This document shows, in pieces, positions 42,123 through 52,415 of a stretch of 56,465 bases of DNA. The position numbers and the translations under genes were made by a program. This DNA is from Prevotellaceae bacterium (GTDB taxonomy: Bacteria > Bacteroidota > Bacteroidia > Bacteroidales > Muribaculaceae), in NCBI GenBank assembly GCA_021772015.1, contig JAETNS010000016.1, positions 1 through 56,465 on the forward strand, in the 5' to 3' direction. The notes below the pieces were generated by a model. It did not search any database. It was not told the DNA's origin and saw only the letters and a list, made by a program, of their open reading frames with translations. Each line of letters starts with the position of its first letter. Position 1 is the stretch's first letter.

Positions 42123-44750
42123 TCAGAAATGAGACATTAGGCTCTCAAACGCGGTGGAAATGCCGTCGGCATCCTTTCCTCCCGCCTGCGCGAAACCGGG
42201 CTGTCCGCCGCCACCGCCTTTTATTGCCTTTGCAGCCTCACGGACAATGGCTGATGCGTTCAACCCTGTCTCAACAAGATCATTGGTCAACATCACTGTC
42301 AGCAATGGCTTGCCCGACATGTCTACAGTCGCGCCGAGGAAAGCGGTTTTTTCGGGATTGTTCGAGCGCACAAGGAAGGCTACATTCTTGACCACGTCAG
42401 GGATGCGGATGCCGGTCATCACAGCCACCTTGACCCCATTCCGGGTTTCAGCCTGCTCCATGACCTGGGCGGCAAGGGCAGCCACCCGCTCTTTCATATG
42501 CTCCTCCGCCTGCTGACGTAAATCAGCGTTTTCCTCTATGGATTTACGTATAGCGGCGACCACGTCGGGGGCGTTATGAAGCATCTGTGCTATCTGGCGC
42601 AAGGTCTGCTGGGTCTCCACAACCATATTCTCCACTTGCTCGCCGGTTATGGCCTCGATACGGCGTATTCCGGCGGCAATGCTGCTCTCGGAGATGATCT
42701 TGATCATTCCGATATTGCCGGTATTGTCGACATGCGTGCCTCCACAAAGCTCGACAGAGTCACCGTAGCGGATGACACGCACCTCGTCGCCATATTTTTC
42801 TCCGAAGAGAGCCATCGCTCCCATCTCGCGGGCCTTCTCGATAGGCACATTGCGACGCTCGTCGCGGGGCATCGCCTTGCGGACATAGCTGTTGGCCAGA
42901 CGTTCCACTTTCTCCAGCTCTTCGGGTGTGACTTTCTGGAAATGGGAGAAGTCGAAACGGAGCAGGTCAGGAGACACATAGGAACCTTTCTGCTCGACAT
43001 GGGTTCCGAGCACTTCGCGCAGAGCCTGATGGAGCAGGTGGGTGGCGGAGTGGTTGGCCGAAGTAGCCTGACGCGCGTCAAGGTCGATACGGGCATCGAA
43101 TGTGGCCTCCGGATTGGAGGGTAGTTTGTATGCGAGATGGACACCTGTTCCATTCTCCCTTTTCGTGTCGAAAATCTCCACCGTCTCATCGCCGTCAGTC
43201 AGAGTGCCGCGGTCTCCGACCTGGCCACCCATCTCGGCGTAAAACGGAGTCTGGCTTAGTATGATCTGATAGAACTCCTTGTTTTTCTGTTTAACCTTGC
43301 GGTAACGGAGGATATGGGCCGGAGCGGATGTCTCGTCATAACCGACAAACTCCTGCTCGCCGTCGCGCAGCACGACCCAGTCGGTGGTCTCCACGGCGGC
43401 AGCGTTGCGGGCGCGTTGTTTCTGCTGCTCCATCTCTGCGTCAAACCCTGCCTGGTCGAGAGTCATGCCGTTTTCTTTCAGGATCAGCTGTGTAAGGTCG
43501 AGAGGGAAACCGTAGGTGTCATACAGCACGAATGCCTCTTTACCAGAAATTTCGTTTTTACCCTCCTTGCGGGCCGTCGCGATGGCCCTCTCAAGCATGG
43601 AGATACCATTGTCAAGGGTGCGTAGGAATGAATCCTCCTCCTCTTTTGTCACCTTTATGATAAGATCGCGCTGCTTTGCGATTTCAGGATATGCTCCCCC
43701 CATCGACTCCACGAGGGTGTCGACCAGACGATACAGGAATGCCTCTTTCTGGTCAAGGAAAGTGTAGGCATAACGGACAGCGCGGCGCAGGATTCGGCGG
43801 ATGACATATCCGGCCTTCGCGTTAGAGGGGAGCTGGCTGTCGGCGATCGAGAATGCGATCGTACGGATATGGTCGGCGATCACTCGCATTGCGATGTCGA
43901 CCTTGGGATCTTCCCCGTATTTTTTACCCGAGAGTTCGGCTATTTTGCCGATCATGGGAGTGAAGACATCGGTGTCGTAGTTTGATCTCTTACCCTGAAG
44001 GGCCATGCACAACCGCTCGAAGCCCATGCCGGTGTCGATCACCTTGGCGGGCAGCGGCTCGAGGGTATGGTCAGCCTTGCGGTTGAATTGCATGAACACG
44101 AGGTTCCATATCTCGATCACCTGGGGATGATCCTTGTTGACCATCTCGGCACCGCTGATCCGGGCGCGCTCCTCGTCGCCGCGCAAATCGATATGTATCT
44201 CGGAGCAGGGACCGCAGGGACCTGTCTCTCCCATCTCCCAGAAATTGTCATGCTTGTTTCCGTTGATTATATGCGACGCGGGCAAATGCTTTTCCCAAAA
44301 GGAGGCAGCCTCATCGTCGCGGCCGAGACCTTCGGATTCAGAGCCCTCGAAGACAGTCGCATAGAGACGTCCGGGATCAAGGCCGAGCACATCCACCAGA
44401 AATTCCCAGGCCCAGTCTATGGCTTCTTTCTTGAAATAATCGCCGAAAGACCAGTTGCCGAGCATCTCGAACATGGTGTGGTGGTAAGTGTCGAGTCCAA
44501 CCTCCTCAAGGTCATTATGTTTACCGCTGACGCGCAGGCACTTCTGGCTGTCGGTCACACGGGTCCATTTCGGAGCTTTGTTGCCAAGAATGATGTCTTT
44601 GAACTGATTCATCCCGGCGTTGGTGAACATCAGCGTCGGGTCATCCTTGATCACCATGGGAGCCGAAGGCACCACCTGATGGCCTTTGCTCTGGAAAAAC
44701 TGCTTGAAAGATTCGCGTATCTCGTTGGCAGTCTTAACTTTAGAATTCAT
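42123..44750 (-). CDS. alaS: Alanine-tRNA ligase
   Basis: An 875-residue synthetase of normal length. Class II catalytic core at 1-250 (motif 1 [15 protein letters not shown]). The editing domain has [11 protein letters not shown] and [10 protein letters not shown] (zinc and proofreading residues). The C-terminal part holds the [14 protein letters not shown] motif of the C-Ala domain. It charges tRNA-Ala. A perfect promoter precedes it, overlapping that of the divergent MerR-like gene. Confidence 0.98.
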   Translation of the reverse strand: MNSKVKTANEIRESFKQFFQSKGHQVVPSAPMVIKDDPTLMFTNAGMNQFKDIILGNKAPKWTRVTDSQKCLRVSGKHNDLEEVGLDTYHHTMFEMLGNWSFGDYFKKEAIDWAWEFLVDVLGLDPGRLYATVFEGSESEGLGRDDEAASFWEKHLPASHIINGNKHDNFWEMGETGPCGPCSEIHIDLRGDEERARISGAEMVNKDHPQVIEIWNLVFMQFNRKADHTLEPLPAKVIDTGMGFERLCMALQGKRSNYDTDVFTPMIGKIAELSGKKYGEDPKVDIAMRVIADHIRTIAFSIADSQLPSNAKAGYVIRRILRRAVRYAYTFLDQKEAFLYRLVDTLVESMGGAYPEIAKQRDLIIKVTKEEEDSFLRTLDNGISMLERAIATARKEGKNEISGKEAFVLYDTYGFPLDLTQLILKENGMTLDQAGFDAEMEQQKQRARNAAAVETTDWVVLRDGEQEFVGYDETSAPAHILRYRKVKQKNKEFYQIILSQTPFYAEMGGQVGDRGTLTDGDETVEIFDTKRENGTGVHLAYKLPSNPEATFDARIDLDARQATSANHSATHLLHQALREVLGTHVEQKGSYVSPDLLRFDFSHFQKVTPEELEKVERLANSYVRKAMPRDERRNVPIEKAREMGAMALFGEKYGDEVRVIRYGDSVELCGGTHVDNTGNIGMIKIISESSIAAGIRRIEAITGEQVENMVVETQQTLRQIAQMLHNAPDVVAAIRKSIEENADLRQQAEEHMKERVAALAAQVMEQAETRNGVKVAVMTGIRIPDVVKNVAFLVRSNNPEKTAFLGATVDMSGKPLLTVMLTNDLVETGLNASAIVREAAKAIKGGGGGQPGFAQAGGKDADGISTAFESLMSHF

Positions 44751-44809
44751 CTCTATATTGTGGTTTTATTTTTTGTCAAAAATCCGGTCCAATGTGGGAA
44801 TTTCGGGCG

Positions 44810-44841
44810 CAAAATTACGAAAATTTTATTACTTTTGCAAA
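44810..44841 (-). promoter_or_regulatory. Promoter of alaS
   Basis: On the minus strand TTTG (44838-44841), 20 bases, TAATTTTG (44810-44817): full match to the consensus. The leader is about 55 bases. Confidence 0.75.
44830..44837 (+). promoter_or_regulatory. -7 box of the MerR-like gene, inside the alaS promoter
   Basis: TACTTTTG on the plus strand lies between the -33 and -7 boxes of alaS, so polymerase can occupy only one at a time. The leader to the GTG start is about 65 bases. Confidence 0.45.
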
Positions 44842-44908
44842 CCCTATCCGGAGGCTCTGTCATTGACGATTACGGTTTAAAACGCCCTCGGAAGGGTCAA
44901 TAGCAGCG

Positions 44909-45244
44909 GTGGAGAAATTCGAAAAGAAATATTACAAGATTTCAGAGGTGGCCGAAATCATCGGTCTGCCTCCATCCACTTTGCGTTTCTGGGAAAGCCG
45001 TTTCACGATAATCTCTCCACGCCGTAACCGTAACGGCACTCGATTCTACACCCCATCGGATGTCGAGAAACTCCGTATGGTGGCTTACCTTGTCAAAGAG
45101 AAAGGACTCCGTCTGGAGGCTGCCGAGGAGGAACTGCGCAACAACCACACCGGAGTCTCCCGCCGGGCACTGGCCATCACACGTCTTCACGAGATCCGCG
45201 ACCGCTTGCAGGAACTGCTCGACTCGCTAAATTCCCTACGCTAA
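44909..45244 (+). CDS. MerR-family regulator
   Basis: A 111-residue protein beginning at GTG 44909 (read as Met). Winged helix: YYKISEVAEIIGLPPSTLRF, WESRF and RFYTPSDVEKLRMVAYLV, then a dimer helix (LEAAEEELRNNHTG) and a second coiled segment. No sensor cysteines are seen, so it is of the short MlrA/CarA-like sort. The target is unknown; shared promoter DNA with alaS is the only hint. Confidence 0.8.
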   Translation: MEKFEKKYYKISEVAEIIGLPPSTLRFWESRFTIISPRRNRNGTRFYTPSDVEKLRMVAYLVKEKGLRLEAAEEELRNNHTGVSRRALAITRLHEIRDRLQELLDSLNSLR

Positions 45245-45273
45245 AGACACAGACTCGCCACTAAATAAAAATA

Positions 45274-45325
45274 AGGCTCACCCTTAATTATCTCCGTGAG
45301 ATACCGTTAAGGATGAGCCTCTTTT
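45274..45325. terminator. Large hairpin terminator
   Basis: AGGCTCACCCTTAA pairs with TTAAGGATGAGCCT (one mismatch), an inner ATCTC-cgt-GAGAT stem tops it, and CTTTT follows. It closes the MerR-like transcript and perhaps the convergent one. Confidence 0.8.
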
Positions 45326-45382
45326 ATGTTTAATGTAATGTGTATGACTCGATGTCAATAAGCTATAGCCATGATCCGAGTG

Positions 45383-46342
45383 TCAATCTACCTTGTAAGT
45401 GTTGATCAAAGACTGGCTCCTGTTTTTGGTGTTCTTGGCGCAATAAATCACCTTGCCGCCTGTCTCCGATCCTACAGTTGCGTGATCGGCTTTCAACTCA
45501 CCGGCATTTATCCGGCCGGAAGTGTCAGCGTACAGATCCACCGTACGGGCCACACCCTTGAGCGACACGAGGCCGGAGGTGTCGGCACGTCCATATACTT
45601 CATCAGCCGTAAGAGTCTCAACCTCGACACTGCCTGACGTGTCAGCTTTGGCAGAAACCTTTGTGGCAGTCAAGGTGTTTGCCTTGATGCTGCCGGAAGT
45701 ATCGGCCTTGAACATAGCCTGGGAGACTTTACCGTTGATACGAATCGAGCCGGAGGTGTCGGCATCCCCCTCCAACACATTGGCGGAAACCGAACCGATC
45801 CTGACAGAGCCGGAAGTATCGGCATCAACCGACAGGTCTCCGCATTCAACGCTCTTGAACTCAATCGAAGCGGAGGTGTCAGCATCAATCTCAAGATTTC
45901 CCGTCTGTTTCAACGCTCCCCCCACAAAAGAGGAGGAAAGCGACATATCTATCTCACGAAGCGAGGGCGCGGAGATCTTGACCGTGACGCGCCTGCCTCT
46001 CTTGTTTTTTTCCTTACGGAAATATTCATCATCAAACTCGATCTCAAGAGTTGATCCGCTGACCTCGACCTCCAGATACTCCATCTCAAACGACGGAGCA
46101 GTCACCACCACCGGGCCTTGTTTGCCTTGTGTGAATTCTACAGAGACCGGCCCCTCGACCTCAATCTTGTCAAAACTTCCCGGGCGGAACTCACGGGTTA
46201 TCATCCCGGAAGAATCCACTATCGTGTTTTCTTTTTTGATCTTTGATTTGGCATTCAGTCCGAATGCTGAATCCACGACCATATATCCCGCGCAGCCGAC
46301 TATGGCGGCAGCAACAAAAAGTAGAGCGACAATTTTTTTCAT
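45383..46342 (-). CDS. DUF2807 (GIN-domain) surface lipoprotein with ADTSG repeats
   Basis: A 319-residue protein with a signal peptide and lipobox AIVGC (C17). Residues 50-160 are the typical start of the DUF2807/adhesin-head family (FDKIEVEGPVSVEFTQG). Residues 165-300 hold seven copies of ADTS(G/A)x spaced 15-22 residues, each after a short strand, giving a right-handed beta-helix with a Ser/Gly face. The family is common in Bacteroidota, with no proven function. The ATG at 46342 gives the signal peptide; the longer upstream frame runs through a palindrome. Confidence 0.8.
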   Translation of the reverse strand: MKKIVALLFVAAAIVGCAGYMVVDSAFGLNAKSKIKKENTIVDSSGMITREFRPGSFDKIEVEGPVSVEFTQGKQGPVVVTAPSFEMEYLEVEVSGSTLEIEFDDEYFRKEKNKRGRRVTVKISAPSLREIDMSLSSSFVGGALKQTGNLEIDADTSASIEFKSVECGDLSVDADTSGSVRIGSVSANVLEGDADTSGSIRINGKVSQAMFKADTSGSIKANTLTATKVSAKADTSGSVEVETLTADEVYGRADTSGLVSLKGVARTVDLYADTSGRINAGELKADHATVGSETGGKVIYCAKNTKNRSQSLINTYKVD

Positions 46343-46523
46343 ATTCCAATCATATTCGTTTCCTATTAGACGCACTCCCCCTCCCAAATGTTGCACACCC
46401 TCCCGAATTTTTCTCCAACCATACCTGCCGCAATTTCCAATCTTTGATGGTAGTGGCTCCCACGGATTCCACGGAATGCGGTTCGCTGCCCTCTCCCTGA
46501 AGTTCCCTTTCTGATTTCCAAAA

Positions 46524-46597
46524 CTCTCGCAGATTACACGGATTACGCAGATTCCATCCGGATGGTAAATCTGCGTAATCCGCGTAATCTGCGAGAG
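46524..46597. repeat. 74-bp near-perfect palindrome
   Basis: Two 30-base arms (CTCTCGCAGATTAC start) match as inverted repeats with one mismatch, and the centre CCATCCGGATGG is itself a perfect palindrome. Inside each arm GGATTACGCAGATT-like words repeat. It lies between the SGNH-like operon end and the lipoprotein gene and could cap both transcripts. It looks like a dispersed REP-type element. Confidence 0.8.
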
Positions 46598-46628
46598 ACT
46601 TGAAGCAGCAAGGAACTCACATGTCAAT

Positions 46629-48227
46629 TCATTGACGGCCTGGGACAGCAGTAGGGAGGTCTTCTGCGTGAGGTACAGGTGATTGTGGTTCTTCTGAGGA
46701 TGGGGAATCCGGCGAAGGAGAGTCGGGGGTATCGGAGTTGGCCGGAGATTCAGCCGCCGGAGCGGCGGTGACAGGCTTGTCGGAGGACTCGGAACCGGGA
46801 GCTGTTTTCGCGTCGGCAGCGGGGGTGGGGTCTTTCGTCGCGGGAGGATCGAAAGAACGATCTTTACGCGTCAGAAGGGCCTTGGATTTGGCGGCTACTC
46901 CCGCACTGCATGCGTTGAAGATATTATTGACAAACAGGAAGTCAGTTATGCCGTTGTGACGGCAATATTCGACTATGTTATGGGGGAAATAGCGGAAATC
47001 AAGCACATGCACCTCCTCGAATGATCCGAACAGATAACCGGGGATGGCGTTGCCGTAGCTGTCCTTCAGGATGGCAAGCTTACGGCCGTTTTTCACCCCG
47101 GTCTCGACCTTGACGATAAGGAAGTCACTACCCATGAATGTCAGATAGGCGTTGCCGCTCCCATCCTTGAATTTCTTGAAGAATTGGGTCTTGAAAGGTT
47201 TTCCCTCGCCGGTTATACGGAAATCCTTGTCGACATTGACGATGGTGAATGTCGTGGTGTATGATTTGTTCTTGGGGGTATAATATGTGAAATCCTCCGG
47301 GGCATTCTTCACGGAGATATCCTTGGAGTAGCCATACATCGACCCCACGAAGCGATGGATGACGTTGGCATCGAATTCCGACAGATCAGGCACATGCACT
47401 CCCGCTGTCCGGGCAAACTCACGCGCGGCGTAATACGCCCCCAAAGGCGCCCAGTGATGGTCGGTACGGAGATAGATATCCTCATGCACATGATCCGACA
47501 GGGCGGTGTATGCATTCACCGCATGGACCTGCGGGGAAAGGGATGAATATATATGTTTGATTGTCGGTAGCTGAGATTTGTATAGGCCGGGGCGTTTGCG
47601 GGCCTCCTCCGGGCAATAGAACTCCATCGCGATCGGTACAACCATCGAGTAAACTTTCACCCCCGGTCCGAGGGCTTCCTGATAGGCGTTGACAGTGGCG
47701 ACATACGGATTGCCCGATGCCGGCGTACCACCGAAATTCATCAACGCCCTGACCTTGTCGCCGGTGCCGACGATCAATATCCCCGATTTCGACATCTTCG
47801 ACGCCTCCCCGTCGGCGGCGGATATGTCACCGTCAGGAATCTCACGATCAGCCTGTTCCTTGAGGGATTCCGCAGCCTGTCGCTCCGCCTCATCCATTCC
47901 GCCCGGCATGAGATCCGCTCCGACATCCCCTGTCTGATGAAACACGAACTGCTCATCCCCCTCCTTGGTCTGTAACGCCATCCCTTTCTTGATAGTCATG
48001 CTCAACGTCATGAACTCGTCGCGGAACGGCTGGCTGTCGCTGAACCATGAGGAGACATCGGCCATATAGCTGCCGTCAATAAGCCTCGCGAATGAAAACT
48101 CCGGCGGAGTCTTAAGTTCCCGCCGTTCGACCTCCGAGAATGTCGGACGCGGGAAGAACAGAAATATGATGGCGATGGCCAGGAAAAGGCCGCCGATCAG
48201 TACAAGGAATATATGGGCGTGTTTCAT
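46629..48227 (-). CDS. DHHW/AlgJ-like polysaccharide acetylation protein
   Basis: A 532-residue protein anchored by one N-terminal helix (HIFLVLIGGLFLAIAIIFLF). The SGNH-like AlgX/AlgJ fold shows YLRTDHHWAPLGAYYAAREF (the DHHW motif, catalytic D and H) and a serine block ILKDSYGNAIPGYLF. The C-terminal 80 residues are Pro/Ala/Ser/Glu-rich and probably disordered. It sits 12 bp after the MBOAT gene, its usual partner, and should pass acetyl groups to a surface polysaccharide in the periplasm. Confidence 0.85.
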   Translation of the reverse strand: MKHAHIFLVLIGGLFLAIAIIFLFFPRPTFSEVERRELKTPPEFSFARLIDGSYMADVSSWFSDSQPFRDEFMTLSMTIKKGMALQTKEGDEQFVFHQTGDVGADLMPGGMDEAERQAAESLKEQADREIPDGDISAADGEASKMSKSGILIVGTGDKVRALMNFGGTPASGNPYVATVNAYQEALGPGVKVYSMVVPIAMEFYCPEEARKRPGLYKSQLPTIKHIYSSLSPQVHAVNAYTALSDHVHEDIYLRTDHHWAPLGAYYAAREFARTAGVHVPDLSEFDANVIHRFVGSMYGYSKDISVKNAPEDFTYYTPKNKSYTTTFTIVNVDKDFRITGEGKPFKTQFFKKFKDGSGNAYLTFMGSDFLIVKVETGVKNGRKLAILKDSYGNAIPGYLFGSFEEVHVLDFRYFPHNIVEYCRHNGITDFLFVNNIFNACSAGVAAKSKALLTRKDRSFDPPATKDPTPAADAKTAPGSESSDKPVTAAPAAESPANSDTPDSPSPDSPSSEEPQSPVPHAEDLPTAVPGRQ

Positions 48228-48239
48228 CGCAAAGACTTG

Positions 48240-49685
48240 TTAGAACCGTGTATAAAGGAACGCATTGTTGGTCGCGCCTATCAGCAACGCGACGCTCACT
48301 ATCAGGATCACTGCGGCCACCACCAGACGTGACAGCAGCGTCACGCTCCGGACTACCCCCATATGGGACGGCATAAGCTTTTCGGGGACTGATGAGACCC
48401 ACCGGCGCACCGGCATGCAGAAAAGTATGGCCGTGATCCAAAGCCAGAAGTTGTCGAAGATCGCCCCCTCTACGGTGAAGTCAGTGGGATGGGAGGCTCC
48501 CCCGAAGATCGCCCTGAAGAATGTGGTCAGCGCGCCCATATCCTCAAAATAGAAGATTCCCCAGCCGAGCACCACTATCACAAGGGCGTAGAGATGGAGC
48601 AGCGGGCGCGGGATCCTGTCGCGCCAGGGTATGATAGTGAATTTCTCCACCATTATTATCAGACCGAAATAAAGGCCCCAGATTATGAAATTCCAGCTCG
48701 CCCCGTGCCACATCCCTGTCAGGAACCACACCACAAGGATGTTGAACCATTGCCGTCGGCGGTTTCCTCCCATCGGGATATACACATAGTCGCGGAAAAA
48801 GCTCCCAAGCGACATGTGCCACCGCCGCCAGAAATCCGTGATGGTGTCGCAACAATAAGGATGATTGAAATTCTCCTTGAAATGGAATCCCAGACACCGG
48901 CCTATGCCGATAGCCATGTCAGAATACCCCGAGAAATCGAAATAGATCTGGAAGGTGAACGCCACTATCCCGATCCACGCCCCGCCGGTCGACAGCGAGT
49001 CAAGGCCGTCGGCAAGGAAACGGTCGGATATCTCCGAGAACTGGTTGGCAAGTATGACCTTTTTGCCCAGGCCGATAAGAAACCTGAATGCCCCGTCATA
49101 GATGTCATCGGCTGTGGCCTTGCGGGAGTTTATCTCCCGCGCGATGGTGTCATATCTGACGATCGGGCCGGCGATCAGCTGCGGAAACATTGAGATATAG
49201 AGCAACAGATCGGCGTAACGCCGCTGGGCGGGAGCGTCCGAACGGTAGACATCGACCAGATACGACACTGACTGGAATATATAGAAACTTATTCCGATCG
49301 GCAGGCCGATCTCCGGGACAGGCACCCCGATTCCGAGGCCGTTGAGCGTTCGGGCGAAAAATCCGAGATATTTGAATGAGCCGAGAATCAGCAGGTTCAT
49401 GACCAGCCCGACTATCAAGGCGATCTTGCGTGTCGACATGCTCCTGACCATCCACAGGGCGGAAAGGTAGTTGAGCAGAACGGTGGCGATCATCAACAGG
49501 ACGTAGACCGGCTCACCCCACGCGTAAAACAGTAGGGAAAAGACCACGAGCGTCGCGTTTCGCCAGGCATGTGACTGATTCAGAAGATCGAGCGAACGTT
49601 TGCGGTCAACGCGCCCACCTATATTATACAGCAATATGAAGGCGGGAAGAAAAACGAAAAGGAAAAACAGGTCGGAGAAAACCAT
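48240..49685 (-). CDS. MBOAT-family O-acyltransferase (AlgI/DltB-like)
   Basis: A 481-residue protein with about ten transmembrane helices. Signature blocks: FQIYFDFSGYSDMAIGIGRC, WRRWHMSLGSFFRDYVYIP, and the catalytic histidine in FLTGMWHGASWNFIIWG. It moves acyl groups across the membrane for transfer onto a polysaccharide or similar polymer. It is the middle gene of a three-gene operon (27 bp after the SGNH gene, 12 bp before DHHW). Confidence 0.93.
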   Translation of the reverse strand: MVFSDLFFLFVFLPAFILLYNIGGRVDRKRSLDLLNQSHAWRNATLVVFSLLFYAWGEPVYVLLMIATVLLNYLSALWMVRSMSTRKIALIVGLVMNLLILGSFKYLGFFARTLNGLGIGVPVPEIGLPIGISFYIFQSVSYLVDVYRSDAPAQRRYADLLLYISMFPQLIAGPIVRYDTIAREINSRKATADDIYDGAFRFLIGLGKKVILANQFSEISDRFLADGLDSLSTGGAWIGIVAFTFQIYFDFSGYSDMAIGIGRCLGFHFKENFNHPYCCDTITDFWRRWHMSLGSFFRDYVYIPMGGNRRRQWFNILVVWFLTGMWHGASWNFIIWGLYFGLIIMVEKFTIIPWRDRIPRPLLHLYALVIVVLGWGIFYFEDMGALTTFFRAIFGGASHPTDFTVEGAIFDNFWLWITAILFCMPVRRWVSSVPEKLMPSHMGVVRSVTLLSRLVVAAVILIVSVALLIGATNNAFLYTRF

Positions 49686-49712
49686 ATCAGTTAATTAACT
49701 TGTCCTTATTGT

Positions 49713-50546
49713 TCAATCGTCCGGATTTCCGGCTTGAGATGGCGCATATATGTCTCGCAGACATTTGATTATCACCTCGGCATTGAGGCGCGCCCCCTCT
49801 TCCGAGGTGTGGGTGCCGTCTGTAGTAAGCCTCCTGGCAGTCATCTCCCTCTCGCTGCTTACCGGGCAAAGCAGATCCTGACGGATAACAGACGCGCCTG
49901 TCTGCGAAGCTACCTCCTCGATCATAGTGCTGACATCAGAGAGCATCCGGGGTGAGATCTTTATCGACTGCAACGGGGTCATCACGACAATTCGCGCCTG
50001 CGGGAATCTCCCCTCCAGAATCAGCAGATCATATCTCACCGCCTCGGGCAATGAGAGGATTTTCCCCGGCGAGGATGCAAGCAACTCACCTACATCCCTC
50101 CCCAAGGCTTCCTGCGCGCTACGGGAAAACTCCTCGGGACGAAACTGGGGAAACCACGCGTCATTTGTTCCGGCGGAAATCACAATCAGGTCAGGCTCCG
50201 GCTGCCGTCGGCTGTCGGCAGCCTCTATAAGCCTCACTATCTGATTGTAAATGACATTGTCATCGGTTATAATCTCCGAATATTCTTCCGGATGGCGACG
50301 AGTTGCAGCCGTATGGCTCCATGTCGCTCCGCTGCGGGCGTAACTGCGTATGGATGCCGGTCTCATTTCTTTGGCAAACCAATAGCTCCATCCTTTGGGA
50401 ATCTCACAGGAATCACCCCCGATCCATGTATTGGAGTCGCCGAGAAGAACCACATTCTCTTCCGCCGGCAACCGTTGCCCGAAGAGCGATGTCGATATCC
50501 CTGCGACCCATAACAGGATTGCCGTGACAAGCCATCTGCGCGACAT
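49713..50546 (-). CDS. Secreted SGNH/GDSL-type hydrolase
   Basis: A 277-residue protein with signal peptide 1-23 (ends STSLFG). SGNH blocks: nucleophile serine in VVLLGDSNTW, the N block in VISAGTNDAWF, and the D-x2-H block TTDGTHTSEEG. It probably removes or transfers acyl groups on the same polymer that the next two genes act on. The ATG at 50546 gives the signal peptide; an in-frame start at 50660 would add 38 unlikely residues. Confidence 0.85.
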   Translation of the reverse strand: MSRRWLVTAILLWVAGISTSLFGQRLPAEENVVLLGDSNTWIGGDSCEIPKGWSYWFAKEMRPASIRSYARSGATWSHTAATRRHPEEYSEIITDDNVIYNQIVRLIEAADSRRQPEPDLIVISAGTNDAWFPQFRPEEFSRSAQEALGRDVGELLASSPGKILSLPEAVRYDLLILEGRFPQARIVVMTPLQSIKISPRMLSDVSTMIEEVASQTGASVIRQDLLCPVSSEREMTARRLTTDGTHTSEEGARLNAEVIIKCLRDIYAPSQAGNPDD

Positions 50547-50750
50547 ATGACTTCTATTTTTCAAACTGTCAGTTAATTTAGCCCGCAAAGTTACCCAATT
50601 TCCCCGACAAAACCGCCTGTTTTCCTGACAGATCTCCTCTTTTATCGAAAATAATCGCAATATGCTTATTTACCGTATTGATCCGAAACAACATATCGAC
50701 AATATATGTTGTAAATAAAAGGGATAATCTTCCAACAGACCTAAAGACTT

Positions 50751-51989
50751 ATGAAATACGTTTCGTCAGGCAACGGGCAGCTGCCTATCATCACAATGCT
50801 GGCCATTCTCTCAGTCTCCCTGACAGTCAATCTGCCGGGACTCGCCATTTCACCTATAATGGGAAAACTCGATGACGTGTTTCCTCACGCGAGCCAGCTA
50901 CAGATACAGCTGCTCTCGGTGATGCCGAATCTTATAGTCATACCATTCATACTTTTCTCCGGGAAACTGGCCAATATCCATAATCAGACATGGATATTGT
51001 CGACCGGGCTGGCCATTTTCGCCCTCTCTGGTGTATTGTATTTCTTCGCCGACACCATGACATCCCTTATCCTCATAAGTTGCCTGTTGGGGGTCGGATG
51101 CGGCCTGGTTATCCCCATCGCCGCAGGACTTATAGCCGAATATTTCACAGGAAAAGCCCGATTCCGCGCTCTTGGCATGGAATCGGGAGTCTCCAACGGC
51201 ATGGTGATCCTCGCCACTCTGTTTGTAGGATGGATGGCTGAATTCGGATGGCATGCCTGCTTCGCCGTATATCTCATTCCACTGATCCCACTGGTGTTGA
51301 TGCCCTGCATGACCGATCGCTTTGTCAAAGCGCACTTCATCCCTGCCGCAAGTCAACCCGTAGGTCAGAACGCAGGACCTGCTGCGTCAAAACCTGCGGG
51401 GAAACGCCCGTGGATGACTCTCGCGGGACTGATAATCCTGTACATACTGGTGACGTACGTTGTCATCGTATTCTCCTATTATCTCCCCTTCACCATGAAG
51501 CACTATGGGCTTCGCGCCCGGGATGTCGGCGTGGCCACCTCCATGTTCTACATAACCGCCACAGCCGGTGGATTCATTCTTCCCTGGTTCCTCCACCGCT
51601 GTCGGCAGGCAAGCCCATATGTCGCCCTCGGAGTCTCCGCGGTCGGGATCTTCATGTTGGGAATTTTCCATGCTTACGCTACCTATATCATCGGAGTCTT
51701 GTTGATCGGCTTCGGATATGGTATCATGCAACCCATAATCTACAACAAGACCACTTACATAGCCCCCGATGACAAATCCGCCACAAAATTTTTCGCTTAT
51801 GTGCTGACAGGCAACTACATTGCCATCGCGTGTGCCCCGTTTATCGTGGAATTCTTTGAATATCTGTTTGACGATCACAATGTCAATTTCCCCTATATTC
51901 TCAACGGAGTCATAACACTGGCGGTACTCCTGGCAGGAGTGCTTATGAGGAAATCATTCATCTGGCAAACCGACTCCTCTGAAGCCTGA
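50751..51989 (+). CDS. MFS transporter
   Basis: A 412-residue protein with 12 predicted transmembrane helices and a central loop near 205-220. The first half has the MFS pattern FSGKLANIHNQTWIL after helix 2 and a proline/glycine-rich helix 4 (LGVGCGLVIPIAAGLIAEYF). It is of the drug/sugar exporter sort; the substrate cannot be read. Upstream neighbours are divergent. Confidence 0.85.
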   Translation: MKYVSSGNGQLPIITMLAILSVSLTVNLPGLAISPIMGKLDDVFPHASQLQIQLLSVMPNLIVIPFILFSGKLANIHNQTWILSTGLAIFALSGVLYFFADTMTSLILISCLLGVGCGLVIPIAAGLIAEYFTGKARFRALGMESGVSNGMVILATLFVGWMAEFGWHACFAVYLIPLIPLVLMPCMTDRFVKAHFIPAASQPVGQNAGPAASKPAGKRPWMTLAGLIILYILVTYVVIVFSYYLPFTMKHYGLRARDVGVATSMFYITATAGGFILPWFLHRCRQASPYVALGVSAVGIFMLGIFHAYATYIIGVLLIGFGYGIMQPIIYNKTTYIAPDDKSATKFFAYVLTGNYIAIACAPFIVEFFEYLFDDHNVNFPYILNGVITLAVLLAGVLMRKSFIWQTDSSEA

Positions 51990-52048
51990 CACCTCAATTG
52001 TCATCAATATTTCGTGGCAAGAATGTTTCTGTCCTTACCGCTTCGCTT

Positions 52049-52375
52049 TCAGGCATTGACAAGTTCATCAGCTTTTGCACAAAGAGCCTGATACGACATC
52101 CCTCCTATCGTTCTCTCTATGTTGCCTACCTTGTCAATAAAGAAAAGCGTGGGTACGGAACGGATATTGGCGGCTTGCGCAAGCGCGATGTTCTTGTCCA
52201 CATCGACTTTGAGGACTTTTACTTTCCCTTCATAGGTTTCCGCCAGACGTTCCACAAGAGGCATGAGAGCCTTGCATGGACCACACCATGTAGCGTGGAA
52301 GTCGATGATGACAGGCGTTTTCCCGGTGTAGTCATACCCTTTCAAATAAGGGAGATAAGAGTTTATTGTTTCCAT
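52049..52375 (-). CDS. Thioredoxin
   Basis: A 108-residue protein with the active site W30-C31-G32-P33-C34, a cis-proline in SVPTLFF, and FIDKVGN. No signal peptide, so cytoplasmic. It reduces disulfides and supports peroxide defence. It follows the Fe-S membrane gene and lies near oxyR, suggesting common control. The ATG at 52375 is the only sensible start. Confidence 0.93.
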   Translation of the reverse strand: METINSYLPYLKGYDYTGKTPVIIDFHATWCGPCKALMPLVERLAETYEGKVKVLKVDVDKNIALAQAANIRSVPTLFFIDKVGNIERTIGGMSYQALCAKADELVNA

Positions 52376-52415
52376 GTTTTGTGGTTTTTAATGATATCTG
52401 TTGTTAAACATATTC

